NCBI RefSeq assembly: GCF_016808335.1
Contig: NC_053146.1
Span: forward strand, 38,002,470 to 38,066,469
Reading direction: 5' to 3'
Length of the DNA stretch: 64,000 nucleotides
Source of the DNA: Panicum virgatum
Taxonomy: Eukaryota > Streptophyta > Magnoliopsida > Poales > Poaceae
The notes under the pieces were generated by a model. That model was not told the DNA's origin. It ran no database searches and saw only the letters and a program-made list of their open reading frames with translations. Positions 42,771 through 54,102 of the stretch are shown here, piece after piece. Every line of letters begins with the position of its first letter. The first letter of the stretch is position 1. A program made the position numbers and the translations under genes.

Positions 42771-43589
42771 ACTAATCGCAAGCTTACTTCGTCCTCATCA
42801 TTGATTCTTAATAATCGTTAGATCCATCCATAAGTGCCATTTGAAGTGGTGGCCTGTATGTAGCCAGATACTTTCTTTGTCTCAGAATAGATATTATGTT
42901 AATTTCTCCTAAGTTAAACATTTTTAACTTTAACTTTGAATAGCAAAAAAATATAAAGATTGATAGTATAAAAACGATGCAAGTATATTCATAATAAAAA
43001 CCAACTATCATAATGTGCAATTTTTTTATTTAAAATAAATTACTTTTAGAAATATTTTTGGTCAAAATCGAAAAAGGATTAATTTAGAACAAAATCTAAA
43101 ATAAAGTACTCTTAGATCTCATTTGTTGGATATGCAAGACGGATGAAGAAGCATTCTTGTTTTGTGTTGTATGTGGAAAAACTTGTGTCCCTATGCTAAA
43201 AGGTGATTTATATTTCACTTTTTTGGTATTCGTAGAGGTGAGGGTTCGTACATATTTGTAAACAATTGTACTGTGTTTCGTAAGAAAGCGTGGCATGCCC
43301 CTTATCCCAAACATTTTTCAGGAACGGAACAACAAACATCATCCCTGCCATGTTACAACATTTCTCAACTAGCGTACTGCGTTTCTCGATCCACGTTGCT
43401 TGGGCGACTTGGAGCAATGAATCATAAGCCAGGCATAACAAAGCGGTTGTCCTAAGTTTATCCCAGCAGCCACAATGAATCATGAGACTGGTTCAGCTAA
43501 GCTTACTTCGAGCTTCATAGTTGATTACCACAGAGAAGTGCTGCACAACGGCACAAGTTATGCGCCACCCTTGCAGGCGAGAACACCAA

Positions 43590-43590
<1 letters not shown>
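42771..43590. other. Intergenic, no gene
   Basis: AT-rich; no terminal repeats with duplication and no protein-like frame. Confidence 0.4.

Positions 43591-43624
<34 letters not shown>
43591..43624. repeat. (ATCT)n microsatellite
   Basis: About eight perfect ATCT units. Confidence 0.9.
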
Positions 43625-43630
43625 ACTATA

Positions 43631-43975
43631 AAAATCGAAAATAATTGAAAATTTTTCTCACCTAAATTGGGCCCGCCATACCCCTCACGCCGGACCCACG
43701 TGTTAGGGCTAAGGGAGGTGGGAGGGGATGGAGACCCATAAAAATCGAGAGTTAGGGGATGTTTCTGTCCAAAACTCGTTTATTTTTTCACCCGATGATA
43801 AAGATAAAAAATAATTAAAAAAATTTCTCACCTAAATTGGTCCCGCCATATTCCTCATGCTGAACCCGTGTGTTAGGGCTAAAGGAGGTAGGAGGGGATG
43901 GAGACCCATAAAAATCTAAAAATCGAGAGTTAGGGAATGTTTGTGCCCAAAACTCCTTTATTTTTTCACCCGAGC
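43631..43975. repeat. Tandem duplication, about 165-bp unit x2
   Basis: Two diverged units, each with AATAATTRAAAA..TTCTCACCTAAATTGG, CCCGCCATA, GTGTTAGGGCTAA, GGAGGGGATGGAGACCCATA and CCAAAACTC..TTATTTTTTCACCCGA. Confidence 0.8.
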
Positions 43976-44039
43976 CCGCGTACCCGTTCTCAGGGCCTTC
44001 TCCTTTCCCTCTTTTCCCTCTACTCCGTGCCACGGCCCG

Positions 44040-44540
44040 TTGGCCATGGCCGCCGCAGCCTCCTCCCGTCCTCCCGCTCGCAGCGCGCACGCCACCGCCT
44101 CCTTCTCTCCTCCCGCTCACAGTGCGCACGCCACGGCCGCCACAGCGTGCTCCCCTTCTCCCGCTCGTCCAGCGGCACGATGCCCCGGATCTCCACTCAC
44201 CGGCGTGCTACCTGGTCTGCAACCCGGCCACCGCGCAGTGGGCGTCCGTGCCGGCCTCCGGCTGGGTCCCCACCGCCTCCTAGCAGATGATGTGGCTGGA
44301 TCCCCATTGCCTCCCAGCAGGTGACGCGCACCTTCCTGCTCTTCGACGCCGCCGCTTCCCAGCACGCGTTCCACCTGCTCCAGTTCTGGCTGGACGAAGA
44401 GATCGAGGCCGAAGAGGACACGGACGAGGAGGTCGAGAACGCGGAGCGGGAGGACACCGAGCACGAGTCCGAGTCCAGCCAGCGATCCCGCTCCAAACTT
44501 TCTTTTTCATCCACGTGTTTGATCCGAACTGCTTTCCCCC
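44040..44540 (+). pseudogene. F-box-type protein relic (C-terminal domain fragment)
   Basis: A GC-rich segment. Around 44197 one frame reads YLVCNPATAQWASVPASGW and stops. After a gap, another frame gives RTFLLFDAAASQHAFHLLQF and WLDEEIEAEEDTDEEVE. These resemble the 'CNPATRQW..LLFDPAASPHFHLLQF' stretch of grass F-box proteins. The N-terminal F-box is not recognisable, and frames shift at least once. Confidence 0.55.
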
Positions 44541-46636
44541 TACAGATTACATATTGCAAATTTGACCATAAAGAGTTGTGATGGAATTTTGCCGGCCGCC
44601 GGAACGTCGAGGTCTGGGAGGCGGCCCTGAGGACGCTCGGCGTGGGATCGGCGTGGGAGCCTTCCTCTGCGCTCAGGCGGCGCCGGCGCTCCTTCCTCTC
44701 CTCACGCGCGGCAGCCTTACCAGCCTCATGCTGCTCATCCCATGGCCCCTCAGCGGCTCAGCCCTTATCCTCTGCTGCGGCACGCGTTTGGGCACAACGC
44801 GTTTCCTGTTGACTGTTTAATTATCTGGTTGCTCTTAGTGTTTTGTTGCAGGCTGTGGGGGTTTCCAGTCTTCCAGGGGAAGGTATGGGTAATTGTTTGA
44901 AGTAAACTGTACCATGCTAATTTTGAGACAGCCACTTTATGCTGAAGAAGATTGGAAGCATTGCTTATAGTCGATTCTTGAACATTGTAGCATATATCGT
45001 ACTATGAACAATGCAGTGAGCAATAAGCTCCCTATAGAATAATCGTTATGCTGAACATTGCAACAGACTTTCTGGTTGGTGCTATGCGAGTGTTTGATTG
45101 ATGTGGCATAATGATGAGTCATGCTGGTTCCAGGTACAGGTCCGCATTTGATGCTAAGAAAATTCCACAAGGAGGATACACACTTCCAACTTTTCTTTCT
45201 TTGAACTGTAAATCATCGACATAACAAAAGGTGCTTCATCACCCAAGGTAGCAAGAACAAGGTGTTATGTTTCGAGAAATGCATAATGCACATCAATTTC
45301 ATTCAGGAGTCTATTTGGGTGACTCGGTGCTGAATTGCAAGGTTGATGATTCTGCCTGGCTTGCTGTTGATGCTAATAATCATCTGCTATCAGCCTCTGC
45401 TAGAAGGCCTTGGTTCAAGAATTCAGGTTATGCTTCTACAAAGATTTGAAGGTCAGTTCACAAAAGAGATAACGGATGTACTTAAATTGATTTATTCCAA
45501 TTCTAAATATAAGCATCATGGAGGCTTCACAGATTTGCCAAGATACTGCATTTGATTTCTACCTGTATAGCTATGCTGGCATTCAGGTTGGGTGTCCCTG
45601 TCCAATTACTGAACTCCGTTTACTCTTTTGGAGTGTTCTGATCCATCCAGTGCAGTGTTACTTGGCTATAGATCAATTCTAGATTTATATGTTGATGAAC
45701 CACAGCATTGGATCTTGACACATGATTGTCAATTAATTTGATCGGTATTGCACAAATAATGGCAGCACCTTTATGAGAAAAGTGGCAAACATAAGATTGT
45801 TTTTTTTTTACGGAGGGACGAGCACAAAAATTAATTGAGCAATGAATTGCTTGGTCTCTTTGCTCTTTCTTTGATAAAAATTGTGGCAAAAAAATCTTGG
45901 ATCCATCAGCAACTCTTCATGCATCTCTCATATGCACAAAAGTTATATTCTTAAAAATTTGAGAGGTGAACTCAATATTTAGTTTTCAGTCATACTAATC
46001 TGGACCATGCAGAGAAGGGGAGAAAAGGGGATGCTTGAATCTGGAGTTATGCGCAACATCCTTAATAGTTGAAGCAAAAGAAGTTAAACTGTCAGGATCT
46101 GGCTTCAATAAAGTAGGTGGGTGAGTTATTCTCGGATGTATCGATCCTGCCAATATGAACAAATCACTGCACCCTCGCTTAGGAAGTTAGCAGGATCTTA
46201 CATGTGCTTGAGATTAAGCATGATTGACACAACAAAGTCCATCCAAACCTGAATTTGATATAGTACGTGAATACAAACTACTTTCTTTGTATTTGGTAAC
46301 TGAATGTGCTTGGCCACACGCTTGGATCGAAACTTCTTAAAGGTAAAAAAAATTGTGGAGCTCCGCAACAAGGGGAGGTCAATTGTTTGGAATCGACTCC
46401 GAACCAATCTGATCCCACACAAAAACCATATTGAAGCTATGCATAGTACTGCATACTCCTAAGTTTTTTTTACCGTATCAAAGTGACACGCACGTGCATT
46501 ATTACTAGTAAAATCATAGGTTGCTAAAGATTGGTACAAAATATAGCATGAAAAACTTCCGGCCTAAAGAACCTACAGATCTGGATGTCCGATGACTCGA
46601 GCATGCAAGTGGCCTCAACTTATTGATGATATAGGG
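44541..46636. other. Intergenic with gene-like but unassigned pieces
   Basis: 44580-44815 is GC-rich with gene-like but unassigned frames. 45267-45446 contains a 60-codon frame (FREMHNAHQFHSGVYLGDSV) of unknown identity. The rest is AT-rich and non-coding. Confidence 0.35.
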
Positions 46637-46650
46637 AAAAAAAAGTAAAA
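46637..46650 (-). terminator. RNA polymerase III terminator of tRNA-His
   Basis: On the - strand, just past the tRNA 3' end, comes AATTTTAC followed by eight T. The first TTTT begins three bases after the gene. Confidence 0.75.
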
Positions 46651-46652
46651 TT

Positions 46653-46724
46653 TGTGGCTGCTGCGATTCGAGCCCAGGTCTCCACGGCCACAACGTGGAA
46701 TTCTCACCACTAAACTACAGCCAC
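46653..46724 (-). tRNA. tRNA-His (anticodon GTG), nuclear type
   Basis: 72 nt on the - strand from 46724. The acceptor strands GTGGCTG and CAGCCAC pair perfectly with discriminator A. The anticodon arm CCACG-TTGTGGC-CGTGG gives GTG. The D-arm region is TAGTTTAGTGGTGAGAATT and the T loop CTCGAAT. It matches plant cytosolic tRNA-His apart from the T stem (CTGGG / CGCAG), which has one G-G mismatch. The encoded -1 G is absent, as normal in eukaryotes. No intron. It may be functional or a slightly decayed copy. Confidence 0.88.
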
Positions 46725-47257
46725 TTACAGATTATGACATACCAATCATAATTTATAACCTTCTAGAGTACTGGTCCAAATGGGCAAAGACAGAACTGCA
46801 TATGCGGGACAATAGACACCTCGAAGTTGGGCCTTCAAATGTGTACACAGTCTGCATGACTTCCACACCAGCACCATCGCCTCATTTTCATTTGTTTGGT
46901 TACCTACACCATCAATCGGTAGACTCCTGCTTGTGTATTTCTGAGATAGTGTTTCTTTTTGGCCAATTTTTTTACTGCTGATATGAATCGGAATTGCTTT
47001 TCATATTCAAATTTAAGAATTGCTTTAACATTATTTGTTTTTCTCTGTGTTTTGTATCTCTAGGCGACCTGATGGAAAAGCATATTTCAGGGGGAATATC
47101 GTGCGAAAATGGAGATTACCTGATCGAGTAGCCCTAGAACCTAACATGCGAAGAGGATCTTTTGTGGCTCTGCACGACTGTAGCTGCAATGAAAGTCAAA
47201 ATGCAAAGTACAATGGCGCTTTCACCAATCGACAACTCACTTAACGCGTTTGTTTTC
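46725..47257. other. Intergenic with one unassigned frame
   Basis: At 47065-47244, after a possible acceptor (TATCTCTAG), a frame reads RPDGKAYFRGNIVRKWRLPD and RVALEPNMRRGSFVALHDCS, then stops. It looks protein-like, but I do not recognise it and no partner exon was found. Confidence 0.35.
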
Positions 47258-48480
47258 TGTAACACCTTAAAATTTACCTTTTAAAGTATATATCTAGCTT
47301 AGTTCTCTAATTTACAGGATTCAAATAGGAATAATTGTGGAAATTTCAAAACTCATCATAGGCTCCTCTGGCCCCGGCTGGTCCTCCCTTCGCAACTAAA
47401 AGGGGGCACGCCATCCCTCCCTCCTCCCCTATAAAAGGGGGCACGCCCCTGCTCGTGCGCCCATGAAGGCCACGCCCCGCCCTAGCCGCCGGCGAGCTCG
47501 GCCCCAACGCCTATGGCCCTCTCCGTCTCCCTCCGCTCAAGCCAACCCCACTAGCCGCTCGCCCATGGTCCCCTGAGGCTCCTCGACCAGTTTCCCCATC
47601 GCCCAGCCGCCAGAGCTCCTGTTCGTCAAGCCCCCTCCTCCTGACCATCTTCGACTCCAAAACCTACACCACATCAGTTGTAGGTGAGGTCCTGATGCTC
47701 TCTTGCCACCTCCTGTTGCCGGAAATCCCCTACCTCGCCGGGAATTTCACCTCCATTGCCGCAGCTGCGCCTAGTGACCACACTGCAAAGATTGATATGT
47801 TTTTAGAGTCCTTAGCACAAGAAACCAGGGGCCTATCTGCGATACTTTGTTTATTTCAGCTCTAGATTCAAAACCAGTGAAATTATAAAAATTGAATAAA
47901 ACCATAGAAACATCAGAAAAAATCAATCTCAAATGTTTTGGAATCCCTGGAATAAGATCTACAACTTTGTTTGCATACACATTCTAAAATTTTAGTCCTA
48001 TTTTAATCTAGGTTAAAGATTAGTTCAAATAGCTCTTAAATATGTATCTCATGTTCAAGAACAATGCTCTGTATGATTTTGGAACTTAGGCTTATCTTGG
48101 CATGATGAAATCTGTGTAAAACTTTCAAAGACATATCACATTCCTAGCTAGGGTTCTTGGCAAATCTTGCTCTAGGCTTGGTTATCATGGATATGCTTGT
48201 TCACGCTGTTTAAGGGCTAAGATAGTAACGAAACTTTTAAAGTAGAGTTTTTTCCTCCCAGTGATGCCATGGAAAAATTTTAGAAAACTTTTCTTCTACT
48301 TAAATTGTTCATATGACAAGAAGATACCTATATATACTTTAAATCAAGATAAGTAGCATAGTGCATAAAAACTTATGCAAAATTTACCAGAGACTAGTAA
48401 TGGAGCCCTCAAAATCCTAGGACCGGCACTAGGCGTACGTAGGAGCCTAAATGTGCTGCCGATCGTGTCCTCCTACAACT
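47258..48480 (+). other. Possible LTR-type sequence
   Basis: Starts TGTAACACC and has a TATA box (CTATAAAAGGGGG, 47430-47442) followed by a C-rich leader-like stretch, the style of a grass LTR. The 3' end was not found, so this is tentative. Confidence 0.35.
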
Positions 48481-48539
48481 CATACAGCTTCTGCAGACAT
48501 ACTACTTAACCGGGATATCCAAGCGGACGATCGATCTTG

Positions 48540-49175
48540 GATGCCCGTGAGCTCTTTGCCAATCGACATCCATGGCGAGCAATAGGCGGTGACGGCCCCA
48601 ACGGCGCAGGGACGCGCCCGAGGCGCCCAAGCCGACGAAAGAGTCGAGGAATAATGATGAAGAGCCCCCGGCGTCGACGACAACCACCGTGCACGACATC
48701 CCGACGATGTCCTGGAGCTCGTCCTCCTCCACCTTGTCTCCTCCGTTTGTCTCGTGCGCGCCGCGTCCGCGTGCAAGCGGTGGTGCCGCGTCGTGGCCGA
48801 CGCCGAATTCCTAGCCCACTTCCGCCTCCTGCGCGTGCCCCGCATCCTAGGCCTCTACCTCAACTGCGGTGACACTCCTGTCTTCATGCTGTGGCCAGCG
48901 CCAGGCATCCCCTTCAGCCAGCAGTCCTTCTCCCTCGACTTCCTGCCGGAAGTCGTTGGCGCCTGGGTGACCCTCGACAGTTGTGACGGCCTCCTCCTCC
49001 TCCTCCGAAATGCATTGCGGAGTCGCCGCTCTGACCCTAACCTCGTCGTATGCGAGCCCAGGACACGGAGGTGCCAGTCAATCACCTTGCCGGACCGGCT
49101 AAGCGCCCGCATGTGCCTCGGCGCATTCCTGCTTAGGGGCGGCGCGACCAGCGGGGCCGGCGGTGGTCTCAACTT
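48540..49175 (+). pseudogene. F-box protein relic (N-terminal half)
   Basis: Around 48680-48830 the F-box reads VHDIP, then, after a one-base shift near 48695, DDVLELVLLHLVSSVCLVRA and ASACKRWCRVVADAEFLAHF. Next come LGLYLNCGDTPVFMLWPAP, DSCDGLLLLL and LVVCEPRTRRCQSITLPDRL. This is the order of grass F-box proteins with a C-terminal DUF1618/DUF7595-like domain. Sequence after about 49170 is unrelated, so the gene is truncated. Paralogous to the 53.3-kb relic. Confidence 0.7.
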
Positions 49176-49400
49176 AGGGTTTTCATGTTGGGCTAGCTGG
49201 GCTTTCTTAGGCTGCTCTGTCGTGCGTACGCTGGTCTGCTCTGCTCTGATCTTGTCAGCTCGTTTAGCTTGCGAGAGCCAGCTCAAACTTGCTCGTTACC
49301 TTAACGCTAAAATGTTAGCTCCGCTAGTTAGGAAAATAAAACGAGTCAAGCCTACCGAGCTAACGAGCTACGAACATTATTTCGTCCGGCCCTAGTGGTA
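49176..49400. other. Possible hAT-like MITE remnant
   Basis: CGAGCTAACGAGCTACGAAC and the end TCCGGCCCTAG resemble the 26.6-kb hAT MITE. The left end (TTAGGGTTTTC) does not match well and no 8-bp duplication was found. Confidence 0.35.
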
Positions 49401-49484
49401 CACACCGGCGATGGTTGGTCCAACAGAAGAAGTACCGGATGGACCCGTGCATGCGGGAGAGAATGTGGCGCTATTGTTTGCACA

Positions 49485-49627
49485 TAGGGGTGGTAAAGGG
49501 TCTTAAATTTTATCCTAGATAATCTAAATGCCGGGTTCTTATATTTCATACAATTTTAAGCTAAAAATATATAAAAAATAAGTTGGATTGTGAAAATAGC
49601 ACTTGGACCATGATCTGTTACCACCTA
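49485..49627. mobile_element. hAT-like MITE, 143 bp
   Basis: Starts TAGGGGTGGTAAAGGGTC and ends CTGTTACCACCTA, related to the 42.6-kb MITE. The flanks TTTGCACA and CATGCACA agree at six of eight positions. Its last two bases are part of the target duplication of the adjacent LINE, so it was there first. Confidence 0.7.
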
Positions 49628-49928
49628 CATGCACACGGCTGGGGTCTCGACGCTTAGACGACTTGGGTTTCTCGTTTGGCGACTAGGGTTTTTCGCACCT
49701 CCCCTTCCCCATCTCCATCTCGTCCCTGTTCCTGATCCGATCATTACTATGGTGATCTCTGGTTCGCGTGTCCACGTCCCACCCCTTGTTTGTATCCACG
49801 TTAAGATCTCCATTTAGAGTCGAGCCTAGATCTGCTAAACCCCCTAGTCGTCGCTAGGTCGGGTCTCTGGCTTTCAGCTCTCGTTTTTCTCACTGATCGG
49901 AATTGGGGGCGGGAGGACGATTAGCAAT

Positions 49929-52151
49929 ATGGAGGCAGTTGAGGACTTGATGGAACGTATGAAGCTGTCGGTGGTGGAGAAGAAAGGGATCAGTGTGGAG
50001 GGTTTTGGCCCGGCTAGGGCTAGGACAGTGGAGGCGCAGACGATTGGGAAAGTGCTCGCTGACAAGCTAGTTAGCGAGGAGGGGCTCAAGCAAAACCTAA
50101 GAAGAATCTGGTGTCCAATTTAGAGGATTTTGTGCAAGGATCTGCGGGGAAAACCAATTTTTGTTCACTTTTTTTGCAAGCTGCTAGCAAGAAGCGCGCT
50201 TTAGATGAGGGGCCATGGATGTTCGGTAAGGATCTTGTGGTCATGGTGGATTTTGATGAGTCAAAAACCATTGAAGAGTTGGATTTCTCTTTTATTCCGA
50301 TTTGGATCTGGGTGCTGAAACTTCCTCTTGGGATGATGAAGAGGGCAACAAGGGAGGCAATTGGTGAGGAGATTGGAGAATTCATGTCAATGGACCTTGA
50401 TGATGATGATACTGCAGGGAGGTTTATTCGAATCAAGGTGAAGGTGGACATCCGGAAGCTATTGATGAGGGGAGTGACAGTGTGCGTGGGGGAGGAGAAC
50501 AGGCCGATATGATGTCTAGTGGAGTATGAATTTCTGTCGGAATTCTGCTATACTTCACTACTACATTAATCTTTACAGAGGCAGGAAAAATTGATTTTCT
50601 GAGGCGGCACAAGAAACACCTCAGACCTAAGGTCACAGAAAATGAGCATATTCTGAGGCGATTTGGTGCCCGTCTCAGTTGATTAAATAAAATTTTTAAA
50701 AAAAACCCGCGACAGGCCCACCGAGCCCATCACGGGCCCGCCGAGTCCCTCTGGGCTGCGCCGTCGCCCGCCGCCGCACGCCCGCCCCCTCCGCACGGCC
50801 CGAAGCCGCACACCCCCTCATGGCCGGATCCGGCGCCGAGGAAGGCCGGATCCAGCCCTGCTCGGCGGATCTGAGCGCCGCTGCCACCGCACGCCCTCCG
50901 CGCCGCCGCCGCCACACGCCCAGCGCCACATGGCCCGCCGCCGCACACCTCCTCGCGGCCGAATCCGATGCCGGGGAAGGCCGGATTCGGCCCCTGCTTG
51001 GCGGATCCGAGCGCCGCCGCCGCCGCATGCCATCCGCACCGCCGCGCGGCCGCCACGAGTCCGGCCGGGGTTGGGGCCGAGCGGCGTCAGGGCCGGGAGT
51101 TTGAGGGCGAGAGAGGGAGGGAGACAGAAGAGAGAGAGAGAGAGATGTTAGGATTTGGCTGGGGTATGGATTTTAATGGGCTCGGTCCATTAACTGAGGC
51201 GGTCACGTTACACATGACCGCCTCTGAAAATATCCCGATTAACTGAGGCGGTCACGTTACACATGAGCGCCTCTGTTAATCGATTTACTGAGGCGGTTTC
51301 CGTAACCGCCTCAGTTAATAAAAAATGACCGCCTCTTTTAATGATGGGCATTAACAGAGGAGGTTATTTTTTATGCCTGCCACAGAAGTCTTTTTAAAGT
51401 GTCTCGCTTAATCTAGAATTGTAGTAGCGCTTGTGGGGGTCATAAGGTTTGTGGAATGAAACTGGGCAGAGGGGAGGTGCAACAATACTCAAAGAAGTTA
51501 AGATGTATACTAGAGAATAGAAGGCTAGATGATGGAGGTCGTGATAGATTTGGGGAGGACGATTTATCCCTCACAGGAAATCGTCAGGTAATGGTGGTAG
51601 GAGCTTCTCCTCTAGCTCAGGGGGTCGCATCCTGTCAGGCAAATCGGGGAGTGATGGTCCCTCCTGGAGAAAGGATGTGGGGGACAAGGAGGTAGGGAAA
51701 GGTGTTGTGGGGAGGAGGGAAGAAGAGGAAGTGCAAAGCTCACTAAAAGAGAAGCAAAAACAGACCATGGAAGCAACAGTAAAGAAGGTGTTGTTCGCTG
51801 GAGAGGGTAAGTTGACAGAGACAGGGACTGGTGGTGTGACTGCGGTGGGAGGGGTCAAACAGCTGGAAAACGGGAGTGAAAAGAATGATGGGGTGGAGCT
51901 AGACACTGGAGGGCGGCCACGTGAACAGCCCTATGCAGGCCATGCATGTGGATGTTGGGGTGTTGAATGCAGAAGGAGAGAAGCGTTCTCGCCCGAATGA
52001 TGTGCGAGGATCTGGTGTAGTACTCTCGAGCCCAGAAAAGAAACGGGCTTTGGAGGCTAAAGACGGTGTCGTGGATGGTGAGAAGAAGAGGAGGGTCACA
52101 TCTAAAACAACTGACGTGGGGCTGCAGGATCAGCCCTGCAATGATCAATGA
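49929..52151 (+). pseudogene. LINE ORF1 (DUF4283 / zinc-knuckle gag-like protein), interrupted
   Basis: Starts MEAVEDLMERMKLSVVEKKG. After a shift near 50105 it continues as NLEDFVQGSAGKTNFCSLFL, ALDEGPWMFGKDLVVMVDFD and FIPIWIWVLKLPLGMM, the DUF4283 RNA-binding-type domain of plant L1 ORF1. It reaches EFLSEFCYT, where a CACTA element interrupts it. After that element the text resumes GGHKVCGMKLGRGEV, restoring a C..C..GH..C zinc-knuckle-like motif. A Gly/Lys/Glu-rich tail follows in changing frames. The last frame (SPEKKRALEAKDGVVDGEKK) stops at 52149-52151. Confidence 0.78.
50556..51429. mobile_element. Non-autonomous CACTA element, 874 bp
   Basis: Left end CACTACTACATTAATC; right end TTGTAGTAGCG, one mismatch from the inverse of CACTACTACAA. 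The 3-bp duplication CTT lies at 50553-50555 and 51430-51432. Subterminal repeats ACTGAGGCGGTCACG, GACCGCCTCTG and relatives cluster at the right end, with weaker ones at the left. The GC-rich core (50705-51110) is low-complexity and unassigned. Confidence 0.87.
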
Positions 52152-52768
52152 GGATCATCACGTGGAACTACCGGGGGCTTGGGAATGGCCAGACAGTTCG
52201 TGACCTTCTGAATATTCAGAAGGAGAAGGATCTCGATATTTTCTTTTCGAAACAAAGATGAACAGTAGAAGGTAGACGGTTTGATGTGGCGTCTGGGTTT
52301 GACAACCATGGTGGTTAAAGATTCCATGGGGCTTCCGGGATGGAGAAAAAGATGGAGCCTGGGGCTTCTTGATCAGAGATTGTCAAGAGAATGTCAAGGT
52401 CGAGGAGTCTTGGCGGGAGCTGGTCGGTTGAATGCTGTGCATGATATGCACTTGCAGCTGAGGGAGAGGCATGTTTGGCTGCTCTAAATGCAGCAATGGA
52501 CTTGGGAATTTCCCGAGTTGCTGTTGAAACTGATTCATCAAATCTTGTGGAAGCTCTCACATCAAACAAGTTTGATCAGGCACCAGGAGCAGTCATTTTC
52601 AAGGAGCTGCGCATGCTTTTGGCTCTGCATTTTGTTCCTACAAATATTTCGTATGTGTCGCATTTTCGTAATCAATGTGCTCTTGAACTAGCTCGTTGTG
52701 GGCCCCTGCCGAACTTGGTACAGTCACTGTTGGATCGCGATCTTGCCGATGCGGGTTTGGGTAAATAA
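52148..52768 (+). pseudogene. LINE ORF2 remnant: endonuclease start joined to RNase H-like end
   Basis: The ATG at 52148 overlaps the ORF1 stop (ATGA). MRIITWNYRGLGNGQTVRDL is the start of the L1 endonuclease. After stops, LRLGLTTMVVKD-like text follows, and by about 52350 WGFLIRDCQ and then (from 52475) ALNAAMDLGISRVAVETDSS and NLVEALTSNKFDQAPG belong to the C-terminal RNase H-like domain. Most of the endonuclease and all of the reverse transcriptase are absent. Confidence 0.78.
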
Positions 52769-52814
52769 ATCACGAGCACAGATTCATCAAAAAATAAAAA
52801 TACATGCACACGGC

Positions 52815-53150
52815 CGGCCGACGCTGAGCGTACGAGGCAGATAGGCGAAGCGATGCTCGTCAGGAGGATGAGCTCCTGGAGATCATCGTGGATTCGTGGA
52901 TGGAGTGCATGCCCATATCCATATGGACATATATATATGGTCTCCTAATCCGATCCTAACAGTTGTTTGTTCTTGTTACGAGACGCGATTTTTTTTTTGA
53001 CGAACGAGACGCGATTATTAGTCACGAAACTCGTAAAAACTTTTGGTTCAAGTAAAGAAAGCTAGAGATCTAATAAACTACTACTCCTATATATATGCAA
53101 TGCTTTCCTGATCGACCTGGACACGGTAATTCGATCGACCTTATTCCACG
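52815..53150. other. Intergenic, no gene
   Basis: AT-rich sequence with short ATATAT runs. It may be the promoter side of the following F-box-like relic. Confidence 0.35.
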
Positions 53151-53205
53151 GCGAAGGAAAGAGAAAAACGTTGGCGGCGCGCAGAACGTCAACCCAAAGC
53201 CGATC

Positions 53206-54102
53206 GATGGCGTCGATCCAGCCGCCACCGCTCGTCGTCGGCCGCCACTTGTCCACCCTCGGCTTGGCATCGATCCAGCCGCCGTCGTCGCCCATCCTCC
53301 GCCGCCACGCATCGGTCCAGCCGTCATCGTCCACCCACCGTGGCGGCGTCAGTACCTGGGAGATCGCCGACAGCCGTGGCGGCCTCCTCCTCCTCTACCG
53401 CGGCGTCGAGCTCTACGGCCAGCTGGGCAGCTCGGCTGCGGCGAGCCGCCGGAACGTTCCCGGGCTCGTCGTGTGCGATCCCCTGGAGCGGCGGTACACG
53501 CCGATCCCTTGCCCCCGGGACCTGGACGGCCACAAGTACCTCGGCCTGTTCCTGCTCGACGGCGGCAGCTGGACCGGTCAGCCTGCAGGCAGCGATGATC
53601 GCATCGGCATGTCCAGCTTCAGGGTCATGGCAGCGCTGCACCGGCCCCACGCGTGGGAGCCCGGTCGCGGCGTGCCGGTGGCCTACGTGTTCTCCTCGGG
53701 ACAGGCGGAGGCGGCGCCGGCGCCGGCGACTGGCACGTCGTGAAGTGGGCGTGGCGTAGCGGCGGGATCGATATTCCCTGCGCGATCGAGTCCTTCTACT
53801 TCGCCGGCCGCGCGCATGGTTCCTTCTACTGGGGCATCAAGGGCTCCGGCGGCGCGGGGCTTGTTCTCGACGAGGCCACGGCGGGATTCTCGATGGCCAT
53901 GCTGCCGGAGATGATGCTCGGGTCATCGTACGACCTCCCCGTGCGACCTCCCGTCTCTACCGACGACCTTGCCGAGAGATCTGCCGTCGACGACCAAGAT
54001 GATTTGTACACCCGTAACAATGCAGTTGCCGTGGCCCGTACTTGTGCTGAGTACCCTGGGTCGTTGCTGCTATTACTGCTTAGCTTGGACCGGCAGGATT
54101 AA
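53206..54102 (+). pseudogene. F-box-associated domain protein (DUF1618/DUF7595-like), frameshifted
   Basis: Opens MASIQPPPLVVGRHLSTLGL with a repetitive N-terminus (SIQPP repeated). It enters the domain at WEIADSRGGLLLLYRGVELY, LVVCDPLERRYTPIPCPRDL and HKYLGLFLLDGG, then stops at 53741-53743. The next frame carries on as DWHVVKWAWRSGGIDIPCAI, GRAHGSFYWGIKGSGGAGLV and LDEATAGFSMAMLPE, to a stop at 54100-54102. One frameshift near 53720, in a GGCGCCGGCGCC run, separates the halves. No F-box is visible. Homologous to the 48.5-kb relic over the GLLLL..VCDP segment. Could be a recent pseudogene or a sequencing slip. Confidence 0.72.

Larger units (their letters stand above)
49640..52800 (+). mobile_element. 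L1-type LINE, internally deleted, with CACTA insertion
   Basis: A perfect 14-bp target duplication TACATGCACACGGC (49626-49639, 52801-52814) bounds the element; its 3' end is A-rich (CAAAAAATAAAAA). The order is leader, ORF1 (interrupted), ORF2 start, then the C-terminal RNase H-like end. The reverse transcriptase is missing, so the copy was either deleted internally or is a non-autonomous derivative. Confidence 0.88.

Noticed and set aside
43591..43975. CRISPR-like array
   Set aside because: Simple ATCT microsatellite and a two-copy tandem duplication in a plant genome; no repeat-spacer structure.
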